Part shown: one piece after another, positions 1-6,664 of the stretch
How the letters are laid out: each line of letters starts with the position of its first letter
How positions within the stretch are numbered: the stretch's first letter is position 1
From: Spirochaetales bacterium
GTDB lineage: Bacteria; Spirochaetota; Spirochaetia; Treponematales; UBA12059
Assembly: GCA_016938515.1 (NCBI GenBank)
Contig: JAFGUM010000290.1
Location: 1 to 8,205, forward strand
DNA length: 8,205 nt
Direction of reading: 5' to 3'
Notes under the pieces: generated by a model
The model's database searches: none
Seen by the model: the letters and a program-made list of their open reading frames with translations, nothing else
Told to the model about the DNA's origin: nothing
Made by a program: the position numbers and the translations under genes

Positions 1-2005
1 CGACCGTCTTCCTTACCAGCTCCTCGTCCGCTACGTACGGCAGGGTGACGTGGCCGTAGTCTGATAACTTTTCGTTGAACTCTACGCTCGTCTCGATGGC
101 GTGCTCGTTGCGAGCCCACGCGCGGCGCGCTACGCCACCCATCACGTCCCAGGGCATGGCCATGTTGATGATCGCGTCTATTCGCTCCGAGCCATCCAGG
201 ACGAGGCCAAAGCCGCCGTTGATGGCCTTGCCGATGCCAACACCGCCGCCATTGTGCAGGGCCACGAGGCTCATGCCGCGCGCCGCGTTGCCGGCGAATA
301 TCTGCGTCGCCATGTCGGCCATCACGTTGGAGCCATCTTTGATGTTGCTCGTCTCACGGAAGGGGCTGTCGGTACCGCCGGTGTCGTGGTGGTCGCGGCC
401 GAGCATGATGGGGCCAACTTCACCCGTGCGAACCATGTTGTTGAAAGCAAGCGCTATCTTGCGCCGCCCCATCGCATCCTGGTAGAGGATGCGTGCCTGG
501 GTTCCTACGACCAGACGGTTTTTTTCAGCGTCGCGTATCCAGGCCCAGTTATCGCGATCTTGACCCCGGCGGTTGGGGTCTATGCACGCCATCGCCGCAG
601 CATCGGTTTTTCTGAGGTCCTCTGGTTTACCGGACAAGCAGACCCATCGGAATGGCCCGTAGCCGTAGTCGAACAGCTCCGGCCCCAGGATGTCTTCAAC
701 GTAGCTCGGGAAGATGAAGCCGTCTTTCTCGTCTATGCCATTCTTCGACACTTCGCGGACGCCAGCGTCCCACACCGCCTTGAGGAACGAGTTGCCGTAA
801 TCAAAGAAATACGTGCCACGGGCTGACAACGCGCTTACCACCTTAAAATGGCGGCGCAACGAGTCGTCGACGAGCCGGCGGAATGTAGCGGGGTCTTCCT
901 GCAACAGACGCGTGCGCTCCTCGAAGCTTACGCCGGCCGGGCAATAACCGCCTTCATACGGGGCGTGGCACGAGGTCTGGTCTGACAGCAGGTCTATATG
1001 CTCATCGTGTGCCAATGCCCACTCAAGCAGGTCTACGATGTTGCCCAGGTAGGCAACCGCGAGGGGTTTTCCAGCTACACGGGCTTCCCCGGCGAGCCTG
1101 AAGGACTCCTCTGGGTTCGTCGCCACGATGTCTACCCAACCCTGCGAGCGACGCGTCTCAACCCGGCTCGCGTCCACTTCGGCTATGATAGCCGCGGCGT
1201 TGGCTATAACCGAGGCCTTACCCTGGGCTCCCGACATGCCGCCAAGACCGCTGGTAACAAAAAGCTTGCCTTTTAGATCACCGTCAGACGGCACCCCCAA
1301 CTTGAGCCTTCCAGCGTTGAGTAGCGTGTTGTAGGTGCCGTGGACTATGCCTTGCGGCCCGATGTACATCCAGCCACCCGCTGTCATCTGGCCGTAGTTG
1401 GCAACGCCAAGAGCGGCCGCCACGGCAAAATCCCTGGCGTTGTCGAACATGCCTATCATCAGCCCGTTTGTTATGATCGCGCGCGGCGCGTACGGGTGCG
1501 ACTTGAACAACCCCAGGGGATGCCCCGACTCGACGACGAGCGTCGTGTTCTCGTCAACCAGTTCGAGGTACTTCTTTATGAGCCGGTACTGCATCCAGTT
1601 CTGACACACCTGGCCGGTCTCGCCGTAGGTGACGAGTTCGTATGGGTACAGGGCAATATCAAAATCCAGGTTGTTGTCTATCATCACCTGCATCGCCCTA
1701 CCTTCTACGCAGCGCCCCTTGTACGAGTCTATTGGCAGGCCCTTGAGCGAGCCGGCTGGCCTGAAACGATATCCATAGATGCGACCGTGCGTCCGCAGTT
1801 CCTCAAGGAACTCCGGAGCCAGGATCTCGTGCCAGCGCTCCGGAATGTACCTGAGCGCGTTTTTGATGGCGAGGGCTTCCTGCTCTGGCGTGAGCGCGGC
1901 TTCGCGCTTTGGAGCTCGCCTATACCCAGACTCAAAGGTCGGGGGTGGCGGCAACTCGTCAAAGTCCAGGCGGACGGTGTCTGCAGAAGTCGAATCAGTA
2001 CTCAT
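1..2005 (-). CDS. hutU: Urocanate hydratase, long form (partial at 3' end)
   Basis: Urocanase is a cytoplasmic NAD-dependent lyase that converts urocanate and water to 4-imidazolone-5-propanoate, step two of histidine degradation. The reading frame is open from ATG 2005 to the window edge (668 codons), so only the extreme C-terminus and stop are missing; long-form urocanases are about 670 residues. Seen in the translation: a glycine-rich nucleotide-binding stretch TSGLGGMSGAQGK (about 251-263), DQTSCHAPYEGGYCPAG (342-358), and the family signature region GRDHHDTGG...SPFRET..IKDGS (536-559) followed by LHNGGGVGIGK (583-593), which matches the urocanase GRDH / HHGGGVG pattern. The start is supported by GGAGG at 2015-2019, nine bases upstream. 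It is divergent from a LysR-type regulator. Other hut genes could lie beyond the left edge. The identification is firm from conserved motifs; the choice of long form is from the length and the extra N-terminal segment. Confidence 0.95.
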   Translation of the reverse strand, partial: MSTDSTSADTVRLDFDELPPPPTFESGYRRAPKREAALTPEQEALAIKNALRYIPERWHEILAPEFLEELRTHGRIYGYRFRPAGSLKGLPIDSYKGRCVEGRAMQVMIDNNLDFDIALYPYELVTYGETGQVCQNWMQYRLIKKYLELVDENTTLVVESGHPLGLFKSHPYAPRAIITNGLMIGMFDNARDFAVAAALGVANYGQMTAGGWMYIGPQGIVHGTYNTLLNAGRLKLGVPSDGDLKGKLFVTSGLGGMSGAQGKASVIANAAAIIAEVDASRVETRRSQGWVDIVATNPEESFRLAGEARVAGKPLAVAYLGNIVDLLEWALAHDEHIDLLSDQTSCHAPYEGGYCPAGVSFEERTRLLQEDPATFRRLVDDSLRRHFKVVSALSARGTYFFDYGNSFLKAVWDAGVREVSKNGIDEKDGFIFPSYVEDILGPELFDYGYGPFRWVCLSGKPEDLRKTDAAAMACIDPNRRGQDRDNWAWIRDAEKNRLVVGTQARILYQDAMGRRKIALAFNNMVRTGEVGPIMLGRDHHDTGGTDSPFRETSNIKDGSNVMADMATQIFAGNAARGMSLVALHNGGGVGIGKAINGGFGLVLDGSERIDAIINMAMPWDVMGGVARRAWARNEHAIETSVEFNEKLSDYGHVTLPYVADEELVRKTV

Positions 2006-2014
2006 GGCCGATAT

Positions 2015-2019
2015 CCTCC
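2015..2019 (-). promoter_or_regulatory. Ribosome binding site of hutU
   Basis: Minus-strand GGAGG lies nine bases before ATG 2005. It fixes the start that gives the N-terminus MSTDSTSADT. Confidence 0.7.
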
Positions 2020-2110
2020 ACGGTAGGTCTTGGTAATGTCGTCAGCAGCAACCAAAAGTCCCCCACGAGTCGTAGATCGGGAGGCGTGGATTGCAGGCTA
2101 CAGTAGACAC

Positions 2111-2140
2111 AGTATGAACCCATTGTCGCGCGCTGTACAA
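2111..2140 (-). promoter_or_regulatory. Possible hutU promoter
   Basis: Reading the minus strand, TTGTAC (2140-2135) is followed after 18 bases by CATACT (2116-2111), a modest fit to a sigma-70 type promoter. It would give a leader of about 100 bases before hutU. The -35 part lies inside an inverted repeat (2122-2141), so a regulator bound there could affect hutU. The match to consensus is weak and was found by eye only. Confidence 0.22.
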
Positions 2141-2141
2141 T
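2122..2141. promoter_or_regulatory. Inverted repeat, candidate regulator operator
   Basis: ATTGT (2122-2126) and ACAAT (2137-2141) form a perfect 5-bp dyad around a 10-base GC-rich centre. The size and AT-rich arms resemble LysR-type binding sites, although it does not fit the strict T-N11-A rule. It sits 41-60 bases upstream of the regulator's start codon and overlaps the possible -35 element of hutU, a sensible place for control of both divergent genes. A 5-bp dyad can arise by chance. Confidence 0.3.
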
Positions 2142-2147
2142 TAGGAG

Positions 2148-2176
2148 TTACGATACGCGAGAAGCGGTGATAATAT
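2148..2176 (+). promoter_or_regulatory. Promoter of the LysR-type gene, probably leaderless
   Basis: TTACGA (2148-2153) and TAATAT (2171-2176) are separated by 17 bases, the optimal spacing. Only five bases (AAGCA) separate the -10 element from ATG 2182, so transcription would begin at or within one to two bases of the start codon. In keeping with this, no Shine-Dalgarno sequence precedes the ATG. Confidence 0.5.
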
Positions 2177-2181
2177 AAGCA

Positions 2182-3069
2182 ATGCTTGATTATCAGCTGG
2201 TCAGGGCGTTTGCGGTAGTTCTGGAAGAAGGCGGCTTCGCGCGAGCGGCCGAACGGCTCTGCATCACGCAGTCTGCGGTCTCGCAGCGCGTCAAGCAGCT
2301 TGAAGAAATGCTCGGCCGCGCCCTCATAATCAGGGAATCTCCACCTCGCCCGACAGAAGCCGGCGCGCGGCTACTGCGCCATTACCTGCAAGTCGACGCG
2401 CTGGAAGGAGAAACACTCAACACCATCGGTGCCGTGTCGTCGCGACGCAACAGGCACATACCGGTAGCCGTAAACACCGACAGCCTGTTCGTGTGGTTCA
2501 TGGAAGCGGTAACGCCGTTCATCAAACAGTCCGACATAACCATTGAGGTTTTCGTCGATGGCCACGAGTTGACCATACACCAGCTCAAATCGGGCGCGGT
2601 AGCCGGGTGCGTCACATCGGAGCGCACACCTGTAGACGGATGCACCTCGGAGCTGATCGGCTCACTGCGCTATACACTCGTCGCGTCGGCTGACTACACG
2701 GCCAAGTGGTTTCCAGACGGCTTTACCCGTGAAGCCGCGACGCTGGCACCCGTTGTCAACCTAGATAGAAATGACAACTTTCAGCACCGCATCCTGTACC
2801 AGTCGTTCGGCGACCCGCAAATAGTCCCACCCGCGCACTATTTTCCCATAGCCGACCAGTACTTCGAGGCGATACACTCAGGGCTGGCGTACGGACTCGT
2901 GCCGACTATCAAGGCCGCAGCGGGGCTTGCCGACGGTAGTCTCGTCGATCTGGACAGCCGGCTCCGCACTGAGCTTACGCTGTACTGGCAGAGCTGGAAA
3001 TACCAGTCCAGCCTGCTCACGGACCTAACCGAGGTGGTGCTGCGCGAGGGCTCGCGACTGCTCGACTGA
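2182..3069 (+). CDS. LysR-type transcriptional regulator, ArgP/IciA-like
   Basis: A 295-residue DNA-binding regulator, the normal LysR-family length. Residues 1-60 form the winged helix-turn-helix: FARAAERLCITQSAVSQRVKQLE is the typical recognition region. The opening MLDYQLVRAFAVVLEEGGF and the segment TEAGARLLRHYLQVDALE are characteristic of the ArgP (IciA/LysG) branch, as is the SLRYTLVASADYTAKWFPDGF stretch in the effector domain (about residues 90-290). E. coli ArgP responds to lysine and arginine and activates argO; the effector here is unknown. The gene is divergent from hutU and convergent with thrC, so it may control hutU, itself or both. The start has no ribosome binding site but is placed directly behind a good -10 element. 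I leave the symbol blank because orthology to argP cannot be shown from one window. Confidence 0.9.
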   Translation: MLDYQLVRAFAVVLEEGGFARAAERLCITQSAVSQRVKQLEEMLGRALIIRESPPRPTEAGARLLRHYLQVDALEGETLNTIGAVSSRRNRHIPVAVNTDSLFVWFMEAVTPFIKQSDITIEVFVDGHELTIHQLKSGAVAGCVTSERTPVDGCTSELIGSLRYTLVASADYTAKWFPDGFTREAATLAPVVNLDRNDNFQHRILYQSFGDPQIVPPAHYFPIADQYFEAIHSGLAYGLVPTIKAAAGLADGSLVDLDSRLRTELTLYWQSWKYQSSLLTDLTEVVLREGSRLLD

Positions 3070-3106
3070 CGGTATCCTGGCATGGCAAAGCCGGAAACGC
3101 TGGAAC

Positions 3107-4378
3107 CTACCGGGACAGGAGAAACCGCCGCAGCGCTTCGTCGTCAACATCCATATCCACGGACAGGTTAGGCTTGTCCAGTGATTCCGCTATAGCTGGC
3201 GGCACCGCGAGCGTCCTGCCGAGCGCCGCTTCTACAGAGCTCGCGAACTTGGCTGGATGGGCCGTGCACAAAAAAGCACCGGTCTCCCCAGGTCGCAGCG
3301 AGCGGCGGAGCGCTTCATACGCCACCGCCCCGTGGGGTTCTCCCGTGTAGCCATAGGCATCCATGGCTCTGATAGACGCGACCGTCGCAGCCTCATCCAC
3401 GGAGACGGCGTCCAGTGTCCACCCGTAATCCAGAAGGATGCGCTCTGTTCTGGGCCAGTTGCTGGGCTGGCTCACGTCCATCGCGTTGGACGAAGTGGCC
3501 ACAGTAGCCGCTGGCTCCCAGCGGCCGGTCGCCACGTAGCGGGGCACCGTGTCGTTGACGTTGGTGGCGGCGATAAAGCGCGCGATGGGAGCTCCCATCG
3601 CCTTGGCTATGAGCCCAGCCGTCAGGTCTCCAAAGTTGCCAGATGGTACTGAAACGACGAGGCCACCACCCGCGCTGCCAAGCGCTTCAGCTGTAGCCGC
3701 GGCCAGATCCCAGTAGTACAGCACCTGAGCCGCGAGCCTGCTCACGTTTATCGAGTTGGCCGAGTTAAGACCCAGGGCAGACACGAGTTCCGCATCGTCG
3801 AAAGCTGCTTTCACCAGAGTCTGGCAGTCGTCGAAGGTACCACGCACGGCTATCGTCTGAATGTTGCCGCCAAGGGTGCAGAACAGCTGTTCCTGGGGCC
3901 GGCTGATCCGGCCCTTTGGATAGAGAACGACGACTCTGATACCCGCGATATCCTTGAATGCGTGCGCGACAGCGGCGCCCGTATCACCTGAAGTGGCCGT
4001 CAGAATGGTAACCGGCTTATCACCCCGTATGGCGGATAGGCAGCGGGCCATCCAGCGGGCGCCAAAGTCCTTGAACGCGAGCGTTGGCCCGTGAAACAGC
4101 TCGAGCGCGTACGCATCGCCAACCGGCACAACCCGCGGCTCGAAGGTAAAGGCTTCGCGTACCATCTGCCCGAGCTGCGCGGCTGAGTAATCGGGAGCCA
4201 TCAGCGGCTCGAGGATGGCCAGGTAGCGGTCAAAACGGTTGGCGGCCATAAGCGCCGCAGGCTCTACGGCAGGAATTGAGACCGGATGGTAGAGCCCCCT
4301 TCCCGAGCCAAGGCCACGAAGGGTGGCCTGCGCAAAACCAACTCGCTCCTCGGGTTCTTTGAGGTTGTAAAATTCCAT
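3107..4378 (-). CDS. thrC: Threonine synthase
   Basis: A PLP-dependent enzyme that converts O-phosphohomoserine and water to threonine and phosphate, the last step of threonine synthesis in the cytoplasm. The 423-residue product resembles the E. coli-type ThrC (428 aa) from its first residues (MEFYNLKEPEERVGFAQA). Residues FHGPTLAFKDFG contain the PLP-binding lysine (Lys103). TATSGDTGAA (128-136), NSINVSRLAAQ (208-218) and VPSGNFGDLTAGL (244-256) are the conserved cofactor-binding loops. An in-frame ATG lies 30 bases further upstream (4408), but GAGGAG at 4388-4393, nine bases before ATG 4378, and the conserved N-terminus favour the start given. It follows the homoserine dehydrogenase gene after 90 bases and is probably cotranscribed with it. 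No homoserine kinase gene is in the window. Its stop lies 37 bases from that of the convergent LysR-type gene. Confidence 0.95.
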   Translation of the reverse strand: MEFYNLKEPEERVGFAQATLRGLGSGRGLYHPVSIPAVEPAALMAANRFDRYLAILEPLMAPDYSAAQLGQMVREAFTFEPRVVPVGDAYALELFHGPTLAFKDFGARWMARCLSAIRGDKPVTILTATSGDTGAAVAHAFKDIAGIRVVVLYPKGRISRPQEQLFCTLGGNIQTIAVRGTFDDCQTLVKAAFDDAELVSALGLNSANSINVSRLAAQVLYYWDLAAATAEALGSAGGGLVVSVPSGNFGDLTAGLIAKAMGAPIARFIAATNVNDTVPRYVATGRWEPAATVATSSNAMDVSQPSNWPRTERILLDYGWTLDAVSVDEAATVASIRAMDAYGYTGEPHGAVAYEALRRSLRPGETGAFLCTAHPAKFASSVEAALGRTLAVPPAIAESLDKPNLSVDMDVDDEALRRFLLSR

Positions 4379-4387
4379 AGTCTCATA

Positions 4388-4393
4388 CTCCTC
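4388..4393 (-). promoter_or_regulatory. Ribosome binding site deciding the thrC start
   Basis: Minus-strand GAGGAG lies nine bases upstream of ATG 4378. The alternative upstream ATG at 4408 has no comparable sequence before it, so the shorter protein is preferred. Confidence 0.65.
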
Positions 4394-4410
4394 GGCTTGG
4401 GATATCAAAT

Positions 4411-4443
4411 GGGGACAGAGCTCGTCGCGGGGACAGAGCTCGT
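4411..4443. repeat. Two 15-bp direct repeats in the thr operon gap
   Basis: GGGGACAGAGCTCGT occurs exactly at 4411-4425 and again at 4429-4443, separated by CGC, giving an 18-base period. Each copy holds the palindrome GAGCTC inside an imperfect dyad GACaGAGCTCGTC with one bulged A. On the transcribed strand of the operon each copy reads ACGAGCTCTGTCCCC. The pair fills much of the 90 bases between the homoserine dehydrogenase stop and the thrC start. It could be a dispersed repeat of the REP type that landed in the gap, or a regulatory or RNA-processing element of the operon. No other copy was noticed in the window. Confidence 0.7.
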
Positions 4444-4468
4444 TATGGCATAGTAGCGTGCGGCAGTA

Positions 4469-6580
4469 TCAAACCTCCCGTATCCAGTTGAGCGTGCGCA
4501 GAATATCGGCAAAGACGCCCGCCGCGGTAACCTCGGCTCCCGCGCCATAACCACGCAATAGCAGTGGCACGGGGCTGTAGAATCGCGTACTGAACGCCAG
4601 CGCGTTCTCGCCACCTTTGACAGCGAAGAGCGGATGTCCCGATCCTACGGCCTGCAAACCCGCCGTGCCGATACCATTTTCTATCGAGCCAACGAAGCGC
4701 AGCACCTTACCCTCGCTTGCCGCGGTCGCACAGAGCCGGGAGAAGTGCTCGTCGAGTTCCGGCAAGCGCTCCAGAAACTCGGCTTTGCCAAGAGACAGGT
4801 ACTCGTCTGGAATGAGCCCCGTGAGCTTTATATCGTCGAGCTCAAGCGACAGGCCCGTTTCCCGCGCCAGGATGAGCACCTTGCGTGCCACATCAACGCC
4901 AGCCAGATCGTCACGCGGATCCGGCTCCGTAAAGCCACGCTCCATGGCGTCGCGAACCACGGAGGAAAAAGACAGGCCCTCTTCTAGCTTGCCAAACAGA
5001 TATGACAGCGAACCAGACAGAATGCCACTGAAGCTTTCCAGCTTGTCTCCCGCGTGCAGCAGATTCTGCAGATTTTCTATAACGGGCAAGCCCGCTCCTA
5101 CCGTCGTCTCGTACAGGTAGCGCCGACGATGCCTGAGCGCGATCGTCTTGAGCGCGGTGTACTGCCGCAAGGAACCGGTATTGCCGCGCTTGTTGGGGGT
5201 CACTATATGAAACCCTTCCAGCATGAAGCGGGGGTACTCCCTGGGTAGCGCTTCGCTCGCCGTACAGTCTACCAGCACTGGATTGACCAGCTCCGGCCCA
5301 AGAGCCACGAGCGCGTCCATGGCCATCGTAACACCCCGTGCTTCGAGCTGCTCTTTCCAGCCTTCGCAGTCCAGGCCATCGCGATCGACGATCATGCGCC
5401 TGCTGTTGGCAAGCGCTATCAGGCGGATGCTGACGCCGTGATCCTCCAGCCGCCGGGTCTGGGCCGTAAGCTGCGCGATCAGCGCCGCGCCAACGTTGCC
5501 GGCGCCGACTATAACGAGGTCTATGGGCATCATCGCGTCAAAGAAAGCCTGGTACGTCATCCGTACGCCCCGCACCAGGCGATCGCCTGAAATGACGGCG
5601 GATATTGCCCGCTCCGAAGAGCCCTGCGCAATGGCGATTATATTTACGTCCGCTCGCGCGAGTTGCGTAAAACACCGACCAGCGATGCCTTTCGTACGCC
5701 TCATGCCGTCACCGATGAGCGTGATGATGGCCAGCTGATCCATTACCGAGACTGGATCAATGCTGCCAGCAGCGAGCTCCATGGAAAACTCTGTCTTGAT
5801 CGTCTCCAGCACCTGTGACGTGTCATTGCTTTTGACGCAGAATGATATGGAGTATTCGGTAGACGATTGGGTGATGAGAAGAACGCTGACTCCGGCTCGG
5901 CTGACCGCATCGAACAAGCGCGCCGCGGCGCCTACCGTACCCGGCAGCGAAGCTCCTGATAGCGACACCATCGACACCGAATCCTGCGTGGCGATAGCCT
6001 GTACAGGCCCAAAGCGTGAGTCCGAGACTGCGGCAATCCTGGTGCCGACGGTCGAACCGGAGCCGCCCCGAGTTCCGGTAGGATACAGCACGGTGGGTAC
6101 GCGGTACTTGACGACAGGCGAGATGATGGCAGGGTTCAAGCCGGCGTCGGCGAAGCGTGACAACTCGGCCGCTTCTTCAAATGACAAGCCATCCAGTTCG
6201 CGTGCGCCAGGAACCATTGAAGGATCACACTGGAACGCGCCGGCGGACCCGGTGAACACTTCCAGCGAAGCTCCCATACAGTATGCGAGTGCGGCCGTCG
6301 CATCGAGGCTGCCCTGGGTCATGGACAGGGTCGGAGCTTCGTAGTCAGCGCAGCGCGCGCGCGAGCCGACCGTGTCCACAGAGCCGTCTGCGTTTCTGAC
6401 GAGCCCTTCCTCAAGATTCAGCGGTACCGCCATCGCGAGGCCAAGTTCGGCCGGTTCAATCGCCACGTCATCAGCAAGCACCACCAGTACTGGTTCAGCT
6501 ACGCCGGAAAGACGTTCAATCGCGCGGCGCTTCTTGTCTGGTGTTTCGATCGATGAGGCGCTTATATAGACTATGGTCAT
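4469..6580 (-). CDS. thrA: Homoserine dehydrogenase with degenerate aspartokinase/ACT front end
   Basis: The 703-residue protein aligns along ThrA of E. coli (820 aa) but only the dehydrogenase half looks catalytically complete. Residues 84-180 resemble the end of an aspartokinase domain (CDPSMVPGARELDGLSFEEA). Two ACT-like segments follow: one around 200-275 containing LLITQSSTEYSISF, the other around 280-345 containing IIAIAQGSSERAIS; in ThrA these mediate threonine feedback. The dehydrogenase, which reduces aspartate semialdehyde to homoserine, has the Rossmann motif VIVGAGNVGAAL (357-368), TPNKRGNTG (461-469), VGAGLPVIENLQ (494-505) and EPDPRDDLAGVDVARK (552-567) with the conserved Asp and Lys567. 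The kinase motif KFGGTS is absent and about 100 N-terminal residues are missing or replaced, so aspartokinase activity is unlikely. The start at 6580 is preferred over ATG 6616 because GGAG (6588-6591) lies seven bases upstream. The symbol reflects architecture, not proven bifunctionality; hom would suit the inferred activity. It is the first gene of an operon with thrC. Confidence 0.9.
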   Translation of the reverse strand: MTIVYISASSIETPDKKRRAIERLSGVAEPVLVVLADDVAIEPAELGLAMAVPLNLEEGLVRNADGSVDTVGSRARCADYEAPTLSMTQGSLDATAALAYCMGASLEVFTGSAGAFQCDPSMVPGARELDGLSFEEAAELSRFADAGLNPAIISPVVKYRVPTVLYPTGTRGGSGSTVGTRIAAVSDSRFGPVQAIATQDSVSMVSLSGASLPGTVGAAARLFDAVSRAGVSVLLITQSSTEYSISFCVKSNDTSQVLETIKTEFSMELAAGSIDPVSVMDQLAIITLIGDGMRRTKGIAGRCFTQLARADVNIIAIAQGSSERAISAVISGDRLVRGVRMTYQAFFDAMMPIDLVIVGAGNVGAALIAQLTAQTRRLEDHGVSIRLIALANSRRMIVDRDGLDCEGWKEQLEARGVTMAMDALVALGPELVNPVLVDCTASEALPREYPRFMLEGFHIVTPNKRGNTGSLRQYTALKTIALRHRRRYLYETTVGAGLPVIENLQNLLHAGDKLESFSGILSGSLSYLFGKLEEGLSFSSVVRDAMERGFTEPDPRDDLAGVDVARKVLILARETGLSLELDDIKLTGLIPDEYLSLGKAEFLERLPELDEHFSRLCATAASEGKVLRFVGSIENGIGTAGLQAVGSGHPLFAVKGGENALAFSTRFYSPVPLLLRGYGAGAEVTAAGVFADILRTLNWIREV

Positions 6581-6587
6581 CAAAGGT

Positions 6588-6591
6588 CTCC
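6588..6591 (-). promoter_or_regulatory. Ribosome binding site deciding the homoserine dehydrogenase start
   Basis: Minus-strand GGAG seven bases before ATG 6580. It supports starting at MTIVYISASS rather than at the in-frame ATG 36 bases upstream. Confidence 0.5.
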
Positions 6592-6600
6592 GTTCAGTTT

Positions 6601-6635
6601 CTACAGACGATATCACTCACTGTAGCACAGGGCAA
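6601..6635 (-). promoter_or_regulatory. Possible thr operon promoter with overlapping dyad
   Basis: On the minus strand TTGCCC (6635-6630) and TATCGT (6612-6607) are 17 bases apart and would start transcription about 20 bases before ATG 6580. A 6-bp inverted repeat, CTACAG (6601-6606) and CTGTAG (6620-6625), brackets the -10 element and could be a repressor site. Both elements are weak matches seen by eye. Confidence 0.25.
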
Positions 6636-6664
6636 CACCCCCCGCCGAAGCATGGGACACGGGA

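Noticed and set aside
101..826. Long plus-strand open frame (241 codons) opposite hutU
   Set aside because: It is fully antisense to the clearly identified urocanase and shows no recognisable motif. High GC at third codon positions of hutU readily keeps the opposite frame open.
1340..2026. Plus-strand open frame of 228 codons over the 5' part of hutU
   Set aside because: It is a shadow of the urocanase frame; it also runs over the hutU start and binding site, and its product looks random.
2030..2055. TTGGT-N16-ACCAA dyad upstream of hutU
   Set aside because: Only five bases per arm, wide spacing and no extension; it lies in the likely hutU leader and is not better than chance.
3070..3106. 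Intrinsic terminator between the LysR-type gene and thrC
   Set aside because: No stable stem of useful length with a T-run could be found on either strand in these 37 bases.
4379..4408. Upstream in-frame ATG (4408) as the thrC start
   Set aside because: The 10 extra residues do not match the E. coli-type N-terminus, and the good GAGGAG site would then lie inside the coding sequence.
5760..6344. Plus-strand open frame of 194 codons opposite the homoserine dehydrogenase gene
   Set aside because: Its product is a Ser/Thr/Pro-rich sequence typical of an antisense shadow; the minus-strand frame has clear ACT and kinase-like similarity.
6349..6365. Alternating GC run (GCGCGCGCGCG) inside the homoserine dehydrogenase gene
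   Set aside because: It is explained by ordinary Arg/Ala codons (SRARCA) in a GC-rich coding sequence.
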